From: Phytophthora hibernalis
Taxonomy: Eukaryota > Oomycota > Peronosporomycetes > Peronosporales > Peronosporaceae
Assembly: GCA_012656075.1 (NCBI GenBank)
Contig: JAAKBF010000038.1
Location: 1-64,000 of the forward strand
Length of the DNA: 64,000 nucleotides
Direction of reading: 5' to 3'
Part shown: in pieces, positions 47,827-59,967 of the stretch
How positions within the stretch are numbered: the stretch's first letter is position 1
How the letters are laid out: each line of letters starts with the position of its first letter
Made by a program: the position numbers and the translations under genes
Notes under the pieces: generated by a model
Database searches by the model: none
The model's input: the letters and a program-made list of their open reading frames with translations, nothing else
What the model was told of the DNA's origin: nothing

Positions 47827-48444
47827 TCACCCTTGAGCTCGCGCGCTGGCAGCGAGCACCGAAGCTGTGTCACTCGAGTCGTGCGTGGTGGCCTTGAAGT
47901 GCGAGAGCGCCTCAAGCAGTTTAAAAACAGCGGTAAGCAGCAATAGTCGATTGTGGTGGAGGGTGCCGGTAGCCGTAGGCCGGCGTATATGGTGTCGATG
48001 ATGTTGCTGTTGACGTGGATATTGACGAGGTCCAGCGTTTCTTGGTGTAGTGCTCGGCCAAGGCGAGACCGATGCTGCGCGTGCTTCCACCATATATCGG
48101 TCACGCATACGGCTAAGATTTTCCAACGACGCGCGCGATAATGTCACCCGCTCGTTGTCCGTCCGCCTTCGCGACCAAAACATCGTGTTCGTGACAGGGT
48201 TACGTTGCCACCGACACGAACAAGCACAAGAGACGCTCGGTTTCCGCCGGCCAAAGGTCAAAGACGTCGCCAACCAAAAGAAGAAATCTGTATTTTTCTG
48301 ATCGACGCTTGAAACGGCTGCTTCCACATCCACTGGCGCGAAATATAACACCGACATCCCTCGGTAACCGACGTCCCATCCTAAAACTCCGCGCGCCACG
48401 GCAAGGTGTGGCAGTAGATCATTCTCTTCGAACAAGTTTTGCAT
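47827..48444 (-). pseudogene. Unrecognised coding remnant
   Basis: A 205-codon open frame whose first part (to about residue 125) has ordinary protein composition, including ACSCRWQRNPVTNTMFWSR. From about residue 125 the composition turns to low-complexity Pro/Arg/His, while an overlapping frame (48104-47796) becomes protein-like (TLDLVNIHVNSNIIDTIYAG). That suggests a frame shift near 48100. I do not recognise the family, and there is no clear start or partner. It could be a decayed gene or a transposon fragment. Confidence 0.35.
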
Positions 48445-48731
48445 AGTCTCAAAAAATAACTGTGGATCGAGTGACGCGTACTAACCGTTTATCGTTGCAC
48501 CATATGAAACTACTTAGGATAAGAAGGGGCGAGGATGGCAGCTCAGCTGAACTGAGCTCAGTTTTAGTTTTTCTTCTTCTCGAGAACCTCCAAGCCTCGC
48601 CGACATTTCGCCTCACCTTCTCGGACTATCAAGAACATGACTACAACTACGCGCTACGCCCTACTTTAACCTGAATCCCTCGATAAGGTGGGGTACACCT
48701 ACGGAAATGCTACACTTGACACACGTATGAA

Positions 48732-50427
48732 GTGGAGCGGGTGCCAAGTGGTCGGTGGAAAGTTATGGGCGCGTGCATGAACCAGAGGAAGGCTACAGAG
48801 GTGGCGCTCAGAGCGGTTGCTGAAGAAGAGGCGCTTAGTGGCATCAGGACTTACGTGGGAAGTGCCCTGTGTATCGCGCGAGTGGCGTCTGGCAAGCCCA
48901 AGGTCTGGGACTAAGGGGTGGTTGTCGGCTATTCTTGGAAATCCCTAAATAACACAGGGACGCTACAAGTCACAGTTGCAGACGAAACGTTCGAACTCTC
49001 ATTTAGCGACGCAGACCTGTAAGATCTCGCAGTAGCGACCTACGCACTACGACCTTGCTACTCACGCGGGACTGCAGACATCATGCCAGCAGAAATGCGG
49101 GCCTTGCACAATCGGCCTACGACCACGGTAATGGTGTCGGCCAAACTGCCCGGCGAAGCTCGGCGACGGTTCTTCGAAAGTTGACAATGAATATGGTGGA
49201 TGAGAGCCAAGTGGTCCCCGTGTACGATGTTGACGGAACCCGTGTGCTCTACCTGACTTTTGATTTTGAATTTCGGTTTCGATCGTGAAGGGAAACGACG
49301 AGCCTCCCCAGGGTGTCATTTTTCTGGATTCACTAATTGGCTCGGCAGCTACAGCGACTTCAGACGTCCCTGGTCCACCAACGAACAGCGTCACAGATGC
49401 CGAGAGACTAGACCTGCTTTTAGACTCCGAAGACGATCTCGTTCACACCGAAGCGGAGCTGGAGAGGGGTCCTCGACGGGATAACGAGAAACGGAAGCAG
49501 GAGGATCCATCTCGACTGGCTCAAGATTCAGGCGACTGACGCCTGCTTACACTGCGCAGACGAGTGGGGACGACCTTGAATTGATAAGAGCCATCGACCA
49601 GGTGCAAGCGTTTCGCCAAGCGAACTTGTCGAAAGTCAGCCCCAACACACTGACCATTGGGCTCTCCTCCGACGCCAAGACACAGTTCAAGCCCATCCAG
49701 CAGCAATATTCGATAAGCGTGAGTACTTACGTATCCACGACATGACGGATTTGTCGGAAAGAACAAGTTACCTACGTCACAAAAAGCAGAAGACATTGCA
49801 GACACCATGGAAGTACTCTCGCAGCTAGTCCGGGAGGTCTACACGTCGTTGGTAGACGAGTAAGTCGACTCCACCAGACGGGTTTTGCTCACAGTAAGGA
49901 AAATCAGGACAATGCGGGGAGCAGAGGCGGTCCCAGAGTTGATCTCGTGAATAGATGACCGTTTTGAGTGCCTTCGAGCCTGCCTGGCGCGTGGGAGCTA
50001 CGAGGAAGCAGGCGTGATCAAGTCACATTCTCAGTTTAGCCACGAGTCTTACGCTCGCGTCGTCCAGCGGGTAATCAGTCTTCAGGTGGAGTCAGCTCTA
50101 AAACATTCAGGGACAAGGAAACCCGCTCCGACTTACAAGCCTCGTCGACGAAGCCTTGTTAGTAAATCACGCGGAAAACAATAGGCTCGGACAATTCCAG
50201 TCCCACCCGAAGTTGCAGCTGCTTTTCCCAGACGTCACAGAAAGAAGCTGTGCATGAAATATTTGTCGACCCACTGGTACCATGGCGAAGGGGCTCCTGC
50301 ATCTTCGACTATCGAGGCCATTTCTCACCCCCAGCTTCCTGTTATTGTGTTATTCGAAAAAGCGTACAGTGGGTTACGCAAATCGGTTGCAGCTGAGGAT
50401 GGCACAAGTGGTGGTTCCACCTCGTGA
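48732..50427 (+). pseudogene. Gag-like protein remnant of a retroelement, many frame breaks
   Basis: Scattered frames in the same direction carry coherent stretches: TVADETFELSFSDADL (about 48970), MRALHNRPTTTVMVSAKLPG (about 49100), LELIRAIDQVQAFRQANLSK (about 49580), EDIADTMEVLSQLVREVYTS (about 49800), SHESYARVVQRVISLQVESA (about 50040) and VPPEVAAAFPRRHRKKLCMK (about 50200). The last resembles the C-terminal region of gag-like proteins common in Phytophthora genomes, from memory only. In-frame stops and shifts (for example at 49020 and 49180) make this a dead copy. No polymerase or integrase is adjacent. Confidence 0.45.
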
Positions 50428-51596
50428 AGGCGCCATGAAGGGAATTTGGATGGGCTCACCTTCAGACCCACCACCATCACCAGGACTTGCTTCCAGTCAA
50501 CTCTCAAAACTACCCGACCACAGCCAACAACAAGATCATGTAAACTTTGAGTCGCTGCGATCCCATCGCAGGCAGGCGGAAGAGTCCGATGTGGAGCCAA
50601 TTCACGGTCATGCGCAAGTGGGTAGGCTGCGAGTCAATCGTAGACCAACTGAAGTTGCCGACATGTGGATAATTCCCTTACTACCAGTAAGAAGGAAACT
50701 GAAGATGCCACCATATCCATTTGGTTATTGTCCGCATTCATAAATGTAGCTAGAATATGTTGCCGATTAATTATCTCATTTCCACGAACGGCGACATTCA
50801 AAATCTTAAATCGCTTCATCCACGGAAAATGTCCGTGCTCTTTGCACGAAGCATTTCTGGCACCTATTTCGGCTAACAAAACAAAGGAATGTGTTTACAG
50901 CCTGTGACATCTGGATACACAGTGCGAACGCTACAGCAAGAACCTCACTTTGGAAGGGGTTTCGGCTGAGTAAATACGCCGGAATGCTTGGATTGGCTAC
51001 ACATAGCTTCCGTTTAATTGATAGTCATATCTTGAAGCCAAGCGAAGCTTGAGCGACGAGCTCGGTGGTTGGAGTGTTTCGTCGGATTTCTTCAATACTC
51101 CTTCAACCCAACATCTAGCTACAAGTCCTTTATTTTAGTATGCTTCGCATCTGCATTCCTAATCAAAGCAATCCGTATCCAAAAATGGTGTACATGTAGT
51201 CGCTTCGAAACTAAGGTTTGCTGAGCTCAAAGTAAAATCCAGAGCTGTTCCGTGCGAAGTCGCGGCTTGGCCTTTATAGACCTCTATTTACTAAAGCGAC
51301 CTCGAATTATTATAAATCGAGCAATCGGCTACGTGAAAAGACAAAAGCATCGCAAAGCACAATACTCCCTCAGACAATGGTCATTGTTAAATTTCAGCAT
51401 TTGTTGGCAATCCAATCAGAATGAAGGTAACATTTCGCTCATCATTACCATTAACACACTAACGTTATATATTAGAGCGACAGCTGCATCGCCTCGGCAG
51501 AACACGGAAGACAGCGTGGCAGGATACCCGCTCTTATCAGTGCGTCCTTCTTCAAATACGGAAGGTCGTAGCTGTTGCCACCAGCAACAAGCATAG
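50428..51596. other. Gene-free stretch
   Basis: AT-rich with only short unsupported open frames. Nothing recognised. Confidence 0.5.
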
Positions 51597-52450
51597 TGTG
51601 GTGTTGGTTTTGGGGGCGCTCGGTCGCCAGTCGGCAAGGTTGCCCTCGCTGAAGGAAAGGGACCGACGTGCCCTGATTGGCGGATTACATTCCTCGCGCC
51701 ACAGTGACCACGATAGTTTAGTGACCGAGGCCTCGATCGGGTATAATAAATTTCCGGCAGAGGGTACGAACCCTCGTTTGTACCCATTTCAGTTTCGTAC
51801 CCTCGGTCTTATAGAGCCGGGTACAGGATCACATACGGGGATCGGTTCACACTGGATATTTGTATTTAGATATAGGACTAACTGTAGGATTGACTACAGA
51901 GGCTCCCAGAGCCATAGATCAACAGAAATAAATCAGCAGTCTCCCCAAGTCACCAAGGGTCAAATCTGTCTTCGGTAAGTCTAGCTAGCGTATCTTAGGG
52001 TCTGGATACGCTCGGCTTGTGGGATGCTGGTCAGCGAGCCTAAGGTACATTGAACCGAGGGTTTGTTGCTGGTCAGTCAAGAGATTAGAGTGGCCGAGTG
52101 TTGGGAGCGACGAGAAGCGCCGTTCACCATATATTATAGTGGAACCGAGTGTTCCATACATATTTTACTACCCGCCGAGGTTTTACCTCGGCAAACCCGT
52201 ATTAGGCCTGACAGCCGGTACCCTTTCTTCTGAGGAACTGCGGGGTTCGCGCGAAAGCGCAATATTCCTCGCTCGTGGCTAGTGGTGCAGGTTATTGGGT
52301 TGGCCTAATACAACCTAGGTATACAGAGGGTTCACATCCAACCCGGCGTAAGGGATCGTTCCTGGTCTTCAGGTTTGATCCAACGCTCGTTGACCTGACA
52401 AGGGGAAGCAAGGGTTGTTGGTGGGACTCATACCATTTAGTAGTGAGAAT
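51597..52450 (+). repeat. Possible solo LTR or retroelement untranslated region
   Basis: Non-coding sequence of higher GC content starting near TGTTGGTTTTGGGGG (about 51603), with a TATA-like GGTATAATAAATT at about 51739 and several short internal repeats. The TGTTGG start suggests a long terminal repeat, but I did not find the matching end, a target duplication or a second copy. The adjacent mariner may have cut it off. Confidence 0.3.
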
Positions 52451-52462
52451 TTTTGCGTGATC

Positions 52463-53746
52463 CTACACGACAATAGACGCTTCTACTACACTCTGTAGCG
52501 TAAGAAAGTACTTGTTAGTGGTGCCACTATCCATACCCTCAAACGCTGCATACACGGCTTCAATGAGCCCGTCAGCGTCTCTAGTCTGCTTTTTGTGCTG
52601 CAACGACTGCAGCGAGTTGAACCAGCCCAAATCAAGGACGTTGAAGTCGGGGCTTCGCGGTGGTTGGCTGACAAACTTGATCGACCAGCCGTCTGCTGTC
52701 GCAGCCACTTTCACGGCGGTCCGATCTGCCGCATGGTGAGGCGGGGCATTGTCCTACTGGACGGTCATCAGCTCTTTGTCTATACACAAAAATAGTCAGC
52801 ACAAAATCCCAATTGTGATTCAACACAAATTACAAAACCACTTACTGGGCCAAATTCGCTTGATAGCGGGAATGACATGCTGTGTTAGCATGCTTTCGTA
52901 GACGTCTTTCGTCATCTCGATGGGGGTCGTCACTGGAGTGTCCTTCGGCCGGTTTTTGCTGTTGCGGACGGCCAGCTTCGTCTTCACCACAGGCCACAAT
53001 CCCACCTTGCCGCCAAAGGTCATACGATTATGGGCATCGCACCACGGACGCGCCACCGCCACCAACAACATTACCTTCGTGCGATGGTTCTTGTTTTTGT
53101 GACGGCGCGCGGTGCAGTTTCATCACTAGTAAGGTAGTAGGTATTGCGGTTTCGGTGCACGTAGAACCATTTTCGTCGACATGCACAATGTTTTGCATGT
53201 CAACAAACTGGTATTTGTGATTACCTAATTCACAGAATAGCATAAATATCGTCAGATCAATAACTAATCAGTAGATGACCAGGGAACCAAAACACTTACC
53301 CGGAAGCCGTGCCATGAAAGAACGCGCAAACATGCGGCGTGTCTTCAAACGCGCAGGTGTTAGCAATGGGTTTGTCACGACGGTGACGCGCTTAATCACG
53401 CAGCGCTCTTTCAAGCGCCGAAAGAACTGAGTACGGGGATTCCCGTCGAAGCGGCGAGGCCACGCAACGTGGTCCGGCTATCCAGTGGAGCAGCTTCGAT
53501 CTTGGCCTTCAGCTCCCCTTCCGTGAAGGATCGAGGGCGGCTGCGGTAGCTCTGCTGCTGAACAGCGATCGTGGCACGATCACTCCACAGCTTGTACACG
53601 GTATTGCGATGACAACGAAATCGCGTTGCTGTCTCGGATATAGCCCCTCGTGGAAGCTTTCCACAGGTGGTCATGTCCGAGAGGAACAACACGATCTCCG
53701 GCCTCGTAGACAGCGGTAGATCCTTGGAGTTGGGCGAGCGGGTCAT
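52463..53746 (-). mobile_element. Second mariner-like transposase (DD39D), two introns, inactivated
   Basis: Same family as the element at 40891-42334 but clearly diverged. It starts at ATG 53744-53746 with a helix-turn-helix region. Catalytic landmarks are VHVDEN (first Asp, about 53180), a DNAPPHH motif (second Asp, about 52745) preceded by TAG where Gln is expected, and SPDFNVLDLGW (third Asp), 39 residues after the second. Likely GT-AG introns at 53226-53299 and 52780-52845 occupy the same places as in the other copy. There are frame shifts near 53430 and between 53160 and 53071. The in-frame stop and shifts make it a dead copy. Confidence 0.83.
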
Positions 53747-54239
53747 CTTGAGGTCAGTTGTTTACTATAATAGTGAATTGAGTTGTGAGTCTCTACCTCT
53801 GCGAGTATTTTGGCGCGAGTTTTCGCGCCAACAGCTCCAGCAACAAAATTAATGGTTCCCAGCCAACAAATTCAAAAGTTCAATTTTGTCCAATGAAATC
53901 GCGATTACATTCATGTGAACACACCAACGTTGGTGTACCGTACATGTCATGTACCGGTACATTACCGGCCGTTTGCAACCGGGGTTGTATTTCCAGCTGT
54001 CGGGCTGATCAAGACGATCTGATTGGATAAAGGCGCCGCCTGGAGACAGTATCAGTCGGAAGCGTGGTCAATACGGCTACAACAAGGAGGGGTGCAGTTT
54101 GCAACTTAGGTTGCATCCACAGATGCAAAATTTCACCGGGTTTGCAACCTGATTCGATACAAAAGCAAGTTATGGCAGAGGGGCTGCAAACTGAAGTCAT
54201 GAGCACTATCCAAAACAGATCGCTCCACGCGCAGTGACA
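53747..54239. other. Gene-free leader with repeated TTTGCAAC motifs
   Basis: TTTGCAAC or its complement recurs near 53970, 54096 and 54139, with related GCAAAC and GGTTGCA motifs nearby, just upstream of the transposon reading frame at 54240. These may be recombinase or transposase sites; no gene is seen. Confidence 0.4.
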
Positions 54240-55137
54240 ATGAATCGATACAAGGCAGGGCTGTCGAAGTTCATGGCGTTTAAGGACGGCGTGGAGTACG
54301 CCTCTGATCACACTTTTACCACTAAAGTGCTGCTGCTCATCACCCCAGGCGATTTATGCCGCTGGATGAACAAGCGAGCGTATGGGGATCCCGAGCCGAG
54401 CGAAGACATGAAACCAGGTAATGCCCGATCAAGTACGCTGGAGTTTGCCAAGAAAGCCATTTCGTCGTTCATGCCGCGCATCAACGCGCCACGGGACCCC
54501 GTGACGGCACAGGGAAGCCCGACTCGTTTGGATGCGGTGAACAAGCTCATAAAAAAGTCAAGCGCTGTGTTCTTCTAATGGTGGGGGAGAAACGACACGA
54601 CGAGAGTTTGCAGCCCTCCATTCACAGCTCCTTGCGTCACGGCGCTACATGACGGAGATTATGAACGAAATGCTGAGGTCTCGCCGTGAATGCCAACGTG
54701 AAATGAAAAACGCAGGCTGTTCTGAAGCGACTTGCAGCATGCCCTGTGCCACGATTCGCTAGATCTGGAAACAACGCCTCGACACAGGCGCAAACAGAAG
54801 AGGGAACAATCACAGCACACCACCGAGCAGCACCAGCTCGACTATCGAAGAGGTCAAAGGACCTGTTCGAGCTCTGGCACGAATATCATTTCGGCCTTGC
54901 AGGTTTGAAACCTGCAAAGATTTCTCGTCAGCTGAGCGCGGATCGAACAAATTCGCGTACTCCAGGCGAAAACATTTCTGGGACGTGGTGGCAAACCTCA
55001 TTCGTTCTGGTTACACGAGCGACTCCGCGATCGATAAAATCTACGCGATGTACGGCAGGCAACTGTCTGTGTCGAGCATCCTTTGTGGCCTCCGGGCGGA
55101 CAAAAGGCGTGGAGGACACCCGAGCCTACGAATATAG
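54240..55137 (+). pseudogene. Transposon-associated protein, N and C ends present, broken
   Basis: From the ATG at 54240 the frame reads through a region with LEFAKKAISSFMPRIN and NKLIKKS to a stop at 54576-54578. A shifted frame continues to AYSRRKHFWDVVANLIRSGY and RRGGHPSLRI, ending at TAG 55135-55137, with a further in-frame stop near 54762. From memory, both ends match a protein family spread in Phytophthora genomes and probably carried by a Crypton-like or related DNA transposon. The spacing is shorter than I would expect, so a middle portion may be lost. No catalytic domain is identifiable. Confidence 0.5.
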
Positions 55138-55386
55138 TACTTCAACGCGTTGACATGCATAATATTGGCCAATTGATATACATTCTACGCTTAATATCAA
55201 CCAATCATAGTAAGGCTGCTAGCTGTGTTGCACAAATTGCGTGTATTTATACAGTACATGTATTAGACCACTGCCTGTATTTACGTTGAAAATACATGTT
55301 TTAAAAGTCATTGCCTTTAAAATCCTTGGCGTCCCGTACTACCAAACAGCGTCGTTTCGCGAGCAGTCTCCGATCTTGACCTGATC

Positions 55387-57564
55387 ATGAGCGAGCTGCA
55401 GCTGATCGTCGAGCACCTGAACAAGGAGCCATTCCGACTCGGTCTCACTCTCGTGGCTTTCGATGAGAAAGCAACTTCGAGCTCCTGCAGATCCTCCACG
55501 AAGTTTTCCTAGAAGTCGACCCCACGCGGCATTCGGGTGTGGACCTGCGAGCCGAAGCCGACGAGGTGCGAGCTCAGCGCTATCTCGAGTTCTTGCAATT
55601 GCTCAAGTTCCCACTTCCTCGAGACATCGACGGGTTCCGAGAAGCTTTGGCCCATGGAGACCGACAGACCATCTACACACTGCTACACTGGGCACTAAAG
55701 AGCCTACCTGCTCACCAGAAACGAGCCTATCTAGGACGCTTTCTGGCTCCGTTAAACGTGCCTCAAGAGTATTTCGGTGATGGCTGTACGTCGACAATTA
55801 CTAAGTATTACTATTGTTTTTTACTGACACAAAATGTGGTTGACTAGCACTGAACGCCATGTACGAGCACTACCAGCAGCTGCAGAACCAATTCAAGACG
55901 GTGCACAAGGAGGTGGATCAACTACGAGCAACCAAGTCACGTCCTGGGGAACTACGACGAGAAATTTCTCAGTTGGAAGAAGAGTCCCAGCAACTGACGG
56001 AGAAGATTGGCAACCTGAAAAAGAAGACGACGTCGGATCCGGGATTTCAGGAGCTACTGGCGGCTACGAGTGCACTTAGGAAGGAGCAGGAAGAACAAGC
56101 GAAACTTGGTGAACAAAAGCGTGACCAGATGCTATCGCTGTCCTTGGCCGAAAAACGCGCTAGAGAAGCCGAAGCTCGACTGCAGGATCTTCGAGCGTCG
56201 TTATCGCAGGATGCTACTCCTGAACAGCTTTTGAGCGTTTGCAGACGCAGGTAGCGCGCAACAATGACATTCTCATGGCAAAGTTCCCAGCAGAGTTTCG
56301 GGCTCAGCAGGAGACGCTACAAAGGCTTGAACGCGCCCTCAGCGAGCTGCCTAAGACCGAGCACGACATTGCAGACATAGAGGACGAGGTACAGGCTTTG
56401 CGCCGCGTCATTCAGCAATACCAAGCACAGATTGCTGACGCACAGATTGCTCAAGGAAGCGGAGACGGAGAAGACAAGCTGGCTGTCTTTCGTCAACACG
56501 CTAACCTTCAGGCACGCAAACTTGCTGAGAAAGAAGAGGAACTGGAGCAACTTCGAGTTGACAAGCAGCGACTTGTTCGCAGCACCGAAGAGTTGGAAGC
56601 GAAACTAGCGTCGATCTCCGGCAGCAAGTTCATGAGTCGTGAAGAGTTCAAGCAATACGCGACCACTTTGCGCAACAAAACAAACCAGTACAAAAAGGTT
56701 AAAGCTGAATTAGCCGAGCTCACGGCCGAGAGCGTGGTGCTGCATCGAACGGAGCAACTACTCAAGAGCAAAGATGCAGACCTGGAAGGCTTCCTTCGCG
56801 ATCTTGAACGCCAAAAAGGAGTTAGTGGTTTCTTGGCTACGCAAGACAAGATTGACGATATCTCGGTTCAAAACGCGCGTGTGAACGCTCTCAAGGGCGA
56901 GACTCTGGAAGAAATCTCGCGTGTCGTCACAGATATCAACCAATCTCTTAAGGAGCGCAAAAACCAATTGGCTCCGCAGATCAAGGAGCTCCGCACGGTG
57001 CGTCAACGCTACCAGGAAATGGAGCAAGTGTATCTGGAGCGCAAATCGCAGTATGACCACACTGCAGTTGGACTTGAGGCTGAAAGACTCAAGCTTGAGC
57101 AGGAGTGTGCTGCTTTCCAAGAGGACGCAATGCGTGAAGAGTCCCAATTCCATTTACTGCATTGCCAGCTACAGCTTCAGCAGGGCAAGGCTGACAAAAT
57201 TGCGCAGGAAATCGAGTTTGAACAGGGTACGTCGAATGCCCGTCTTCTTCGAGACATCCGTTCGTTTCAGGAACTCTACAAGCACAAGGTGGCACAGCAA
57301 GAATCTCTCACAAAGGAACTACGCAAGCAGCAGAAGACTCTCAAGACTTCAGCACCTGCCAAGAAACAGCAACGAGAAATGTTTGAAGGCTTGCTGGAGC
57401 TACTCTCATGCAAATCTCGCATTGCTCAGCAGGAGAACAGTGGAAATGGCAACATGAACCGAAATGGTGGAGTCGGAGGTGTGGGGCAGGATATGTTTGA
57501 TGGGCGTACTGACATCGCACACTTTGATGTTGGTGGAGCGAATGTGATGACCCTGGAGGCCTAA
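55387..57564 (+). CDS. IFT81: Intraflagellar transport protein 81 (IFT81)
   Basis: IFT81 is a core subunit of the IFT-B complex that moves cargo such as tubulin along cilia and flagella. The N-terminal ~130 residues form the calponin-homology-like tubulin-binding domain (LNKEPFRLGLTLVAFDE; LLHWALKSLPAHQKRAYLGR). The rest is long coiled coil (for example PGELRREISQLEEE) that pairs with IFT74. There are two exons, 55387-55785 and 55848-57564, with a 62-bp GT-AG intron. Restoring one base in each of two homopolymers (AAA at 55468-55470, TTTT at 56229-56232) gives about 705 residues, close to the usual ~680. Start chosen at the ATG of MSELQLIVEHL. It ends 100 bp from the convergent kinase gene. 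Two breaks in otherwise well-kept sequence suggest sequencing errors, but a decaying gene is possible. Confidence 0.9.
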
Positions 57565-57664
57565 GCGAAGAGAGGTTAACAAAACATTCACCAGTGCTCA
57601 TGAAGACCCTTCAATGCATCATAATACATTTTAGTTGCCGCTATTCATCCTGGTGGTTGATGTC

Positions 57665-59458
57665 TTAGCTGTTGATAGTCAATTCCTCAAGCTCGCGCTC
57701 CAATTCGGCCTTTTGCTTGTCAAAACGGTGAGCGAGTTCCTTGCGGTCTCGTTCATAGTCTTCCTCGAGTTGGCGAAGCTTCTGTTGCATCTCACGAATC
57801 GTGGTTACCGAAGCGTCCGATGTAGCTCCAGCTGCACGAATTGTGCCCGACTTTGAAGAAGAAGAGCTCGATGTAATCCGCCGGAAGTATTTCATGAAAG
57901 ACGGCTCGTTGCTCTCCGCCTCGGGTCGAACAGATTCACCCTGGCTGCTATCACGACTGCTGTTGTGACTGCTAGTCCTGGAGTTTGAGACTGGAACAAC
58001 AGGGGCAGGTGGAGGGCGGGCAGCTCTAGATGCAGATGCGGGAATCATTGTACCATACAGGTCGCTGGACGTGATCTCCCGCTCACGAGTGTCGGAGCTT
58101 GTGCTATCCATCGTGGAGTTTGTCGACTTGCTATCATCACCACGGAACACCATTGTGCCACAGCTCTCGTCGTCGGCAGAGACACCTGAAGCGAAGACTG
58201 TGGTTCCTCCTCCAAAGCCATATCCTAGCGAGGACGCAGTGTCTGTCGAATTGAAATCACTACGCCGAACAGATGAGAAGCCCACAGCGGTGTCCGAGCC
58301 ACCAAAGCCTCCGAAGCCACCAGTGCCGCTGCTAATGATGGAGCCGTTGCGAAGCATGGTGCTGAGGTCTGCAACTGAGAGCGAGCCATCGGGACGACCT
58401 GTTGCAGCATCACGGAATTCAGCTTCATCGTCTGCACTTCGTTGTCGAGCCTCGTGCACGAGCTCCAAACTTTGCTCCACCAGCTCCTGGAGGACAGGCA
58501 ACCCCGTCATGCGCCCCCGCTCGCAGCAGCTCGATCAGAATTTGCACGCAGTCGGTCGACATTGTGAGCAATGAAAGGGTGACGCAGCAAGTCCTCAGCT
58601 GAGGCACGCTCTTGCGGGTCCTTCGTCAAGCACACAGCGAGAAAGTCACTGAATGCAGCAGAGTATTTCGCAGGATTGCGTAACTCGGGCGGTGGGCGAT
58701 TCGGGATCAGGAAAATAGCACGCATCGGGTGCATGTGAGAGAGTGGTGGTTCGCCTTCCGCCAACTCGAGCGCGGTAATGCCCAACGACCAGAGGTCAGC
58801 CTTGCAGTCGTACTGAGCTTCCTGGATCACTTCAGGTGCCATCCAGAATGGCGTTCCGATGACTGTGCGCCGCTTGCCTACGGTTGCGGTGAGCTGCGCC
58901 GAGACGCCAAAGTCCGCCAGCTTGGCCACCCCATCGCCGTTCAGCAGCAAGTTACCAGCCTTGATATCGCGGTGAATGAGCCCTCGAGAATGCAAGTGCA
59001 CCAGTCCCAACACTACATTGGCGCAAACAGCAGCGATCTCGGCTTCACTCAGCTCTCGTCGTCCTCGTACCACATGCAGATCGGCAAGTGAGCCGGCGGC
59101 GCAGAATTCCATGGCGATCCATAGCTGAGACTCGTACGAAAAGCTGCCGCGGTACTGCACCACGAAAGGTGACTCACATCGTTCCAGAATGCGGATTTCG
59201 CGCGTGAGCTCGTCAAACGCATCTCGGTCTTCACTCTCCACGGGCACCACCTTGAGCGCCACGACCTCGGCGCTTGCCTTGTTCACAGCTTTGTACACTT
59301 TGCCGTATGATCTGGAGCACAACAAAAATATTAGCAAAGCTTTCGCGATCGAGACAGAGGAATGCACGGATAAATGCATTGACAACTCACCCTTCACCGA
59401 TGCGTTCCAACACCTCATAGACATCCTCTGGGTTTTCGTTCCTCTGGATGCTCGTCAT
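57665..59458 (-). CDS. STE20-family protein kinase, MST/Hippo-like (GCK group)
   Basis: A serine/threonine kinase with the catalytic domain first, as in MST1/2 and other germinal-centre kinases. Landmarks (residues from MTSIQ): glycine loop GEGSYGKV 21-28, Lys43 in VALK, catalytic HRD with Asp138, DFG Asp156, and the STE20 signature GTPFWMAPE 175-183. A Ser/Gly/Thr-rich linker follows, then a charged coiled coil at the C-terminus (IREMQQKLRQLEEDYERDRK) resembling the SARAH dimerisation region of Hippo kinases. Exons are 59391-59458 and 57665-59311, with a 79-bp GT-AG intron splitting the glycine loop. The frame breaks at a run of five C (58514-58518); one more base joins kinase and tail, giving about 571 residues. 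Likely a cytoplasmic signalling kinase. The MST assignment rests on the domain order and tail. Confidence 0.85.
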
Positions 59459-59967
59459 GACACAGGCAAACTTGTCCCCGAAGCCGAATTAGCAATGAAT
59501 GCCCACAACCAGCTGATCTGCTTGTGAGCAAAATTGAGAGCAAGCGTCGAGTTCCTGCTGGAATTAGACGAGGATGAAGCTGCTTATCGTCGACGCCTTG
59601 CCTGGATGCAGACAAGAATACACCTCACGCAATATTTGACAACTTCAAGGACACTCCACAGCTCCAGACACATAAGACTCCTGCTATTTCAAGCAAACAA
59701 CAGACCAAGAACAGCGCAAGCAGGCGAACAGCAAGGGATTATGAAGGCCAATTGAACACAAGGAGACAACGTACGTACGCCCTTGTTATCTCTCACGACG
59801 ACAGGAAACTACGCACGCGACCTCGAATTGCCGTGTCTTGGACGCCAGAAGCCCCGGTACTCGAGGGGCCTCGTCTTCCAACATGGAACTCGCTTCATGC
59901 TCTCCGTGCCGTCTGCATTTGATGGTGGCGAGCAGGTGGATCTAGCGCTCTACACCTCGGAGGCTGC
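59459..59967. other. Intergenic gap between kinase and E2-like gene
   Basis: About 510 bp holding the kinase 5' leader and the terminator region of the next gene. No gene or clear regulatory motif recognised. Confidence 0.5.

Noticed and set aside
50282..50743. 153-codon open frame as a gene
   Set aside because: It overlaps the end of the gag-like remnant in another frame and has no recognisable features.
51738..52450. Structural protein genes in the LTR-like stretch
   Set aside because: The open frames of 61-126 codons show no domain and have compositions typical of translated non-coding DNA.
55387..57564. IFT81 called as a firm pseudogene
   Set aside because: The two breaks are single-base homopolymer losses like those in the neighbouring genes, and coding sequence, splice sites and length are otherwise well preserved.
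57635..58574. Plus-strand open frames opposite the kinase C-terminal tail
   Set aside because: Antisense shadows of Ser-rich coding sequence.
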